A stretch of DNA of 64,000 bases from Bradyrhizobium sp. Ec3.3 (lineage in GTDB: Bacteria; Pseudomonadota; Alphaproteobacteria; Rhizobiales; Xanthobacteraceae), in assembly GCF_000472925.1 (NCBI RefSeq), contig NZ_AXAS01000049.1:1-64000 (forward strand), given 5' to 3'. The position numbers were made by a program, and so were the translations under genes. Below, piece after piece: positions 63,395 to 64,000 of the stretch. The notes beneath the pieces were generated by a model, which saw only the letters and a list, made by a program, of their open reading frames with translations, ran no database searches and was not told where the DNA came from. Every line of letters begins with the position of its first letter. Within the stretch, counting starts at the first letter, position 1.

Positions 63395-63420
63395 AAGGCA
63401 AGCGCGCCGGAACAGCAGCC

Positions 63421-64000
63421 ATGGAAGTGTCCCATACCGCGCCTCGCGCGGCCTCCCGCCCCGGCGCGCGGCTCGACCGCGCCCGGCAGGCGGCGCCGCA
63501 GGTGTTCGAGCGGCTGCGCAACGCCATTCTCGCCCTCGAGCTGCCGCCGGGCTCGCCGCTGTCGCGCGCCGATCTCGCCGCGCAATTCGGCGTCAGCTCG
63601 ACACCGATCCGCGACGCCCTGATGCGACTGGAGGAAGAAGGACTGGTCGACGTGTTTCCGCAGCACGCGACGGTGGTCAGCCGGGTCGATGTCGGCCGCG
63701 CCCAGCAGGCTCATTTCCTGCGCCAGGCGCTGGAACTCGAGATCGTGCGGCTGCTCGCGGAAAGCCATGACGAAGCCCTGATCATCCGCCTCGACCACGC
63801 GATCGCGCTCCAGCAGCAATTCGCCAGGGGCGGAGATTTCGAGAGCTTCATCGCCGGCGATAATGATTTCCACGCCCAGCTCTATGTGGCCGCCGGCAAG
63901 CAGGAGCTCTGGACGCTGGTTCGCAGCCGCAGCGGACATATCGACCGTTTGCGGCGCCTGCACCTGCCCTCTCCCGGCAAGGCCCAGAATATCGTGCGGC
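63421..64000 (+). CDS. GntR family (FCD/FadR-type) regulator, 3' end cut by window
   Basis: 193 residues are visible. The N-terminal winged helix (QVFERLRNAILALELPPGSPLSRADLAAQFGVSSTPIRDALMRLEEEGLVDVFPQHATVV in parts) is followed by the start of an FCD ligand domain (QAHFLRQALELEIVRLL, FIAGDNDFHAQLYVAAG with metal-binding Asp and His). FCD regulators respond to organic acids. ATG at 63421 is 27 bases from the palindrome. It is divergent from, and probably controls, the sugar-acid operon. Confidence 0.92.
   Translation, partial: MEVSHTAPRAASRPGARLDRARQAAPQVFERLRNAILALELPPGSPLSRADLAAQFGVSSTPIRDALMRLEEEGLVDVFPQHATVVSRVDVGRAQQAHFLRQALELEIVRLLAESHDEALIIRLDHAIALQQQFARGGDFESFIAGDNDFHAQLYVAAGKQELWTLVRSRSGHIDRLRRLHLPSPGKAQNIVR

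Overview
The window reads as a stretch of chromosome from a GC-rich alphaproteobacterium, most probably Bradyrhizobium or a close relative (inference from gene content, codon bias and the many intergenic palindromic repeats). It is gene-dense. I found no tRNA, rRNA, CRISPR array, transposase or phage gene. I annotate 51 intact or edge-cut protein genes, one decayed gene, and a set of operators, terminators and repeats.

Region by region. 1-9.2 kb: a chemoreceptor cut by the window edge, then a FIST sensor (NosP-like) whose stop overlaps the start of a hybrid histidine kinase (NahK/ErcS'-like). Facing them are two LuxR-type response regulators, a periplasmic-binding-protein/cytochrome c fusion, and a PQQ alcohol dehydrogenase with the extra Asp typical of lanthanide enzymes. 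This looks like a compact signal-to-enzyme unit for periplasmic alcohol oxidation. 9.4-15.5 kb: a molybdenum hydroxylase of the form II CO-dehydrogenase type (coxG facing coxS-coxL-coxM), then an alpha-methylacyl-CoA racemase-like enzyme. 15.6-24.3 kb: tyrosine/homogentisate catabolism: hppD with a divergent Lrp regulator, and an operon of FAD monooxygenase, DUF2783, metallo-beta-lactamase-fold protein, hmgA and fahA, with a divergent MarR regulator and a clear palindrome between them. 24.4-26.5 kb: an alpha/beta hydrolase, a frameshifted LysR remnant and a lactonase-like metallohydrolase.

26.8-33.5 kb: a caspase-fold/TPR protein lacking both catalytic residues, an OmpA-like protein, and an RND adaptor/permease pair. 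33.5-41.7 kb: a Crp/Fnr regulator, AsmA, a HAMP-GAF adenylate cyclase, an unknown protein and an LTXXQ protein. 41.7-52 kb: LysM protein, small secreted protein, second chemoreceptor, two overlooked small ORFs, a beta-propeller lactonase, a second RND-type adaptor, a second caspase-fold protein also lacking its dyad, and a large unknown protein with a DxDTT motif. CRP-type palindromes lie upstream of both caspase-like genes and of the crp-like gene. 52-56.7 kb: secreted nuclease, serine-glyoxylate-type aminotransferase, prolyl oligopeptidase. 56.9-64 kb: a probable sugar-acid uptake and degradation operon (NitT/TauT-type ABC transporter, IlvD/Edd dehydratase, RraA-type aldolase, SMP-30 lactonase) controlled by a divergent GntR regulator with a perfect 12-bp-arm operator.

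At least a dozen palindromic intergenic elements in several families are scattered through the window, mostly between the 3' ends of converging genes.
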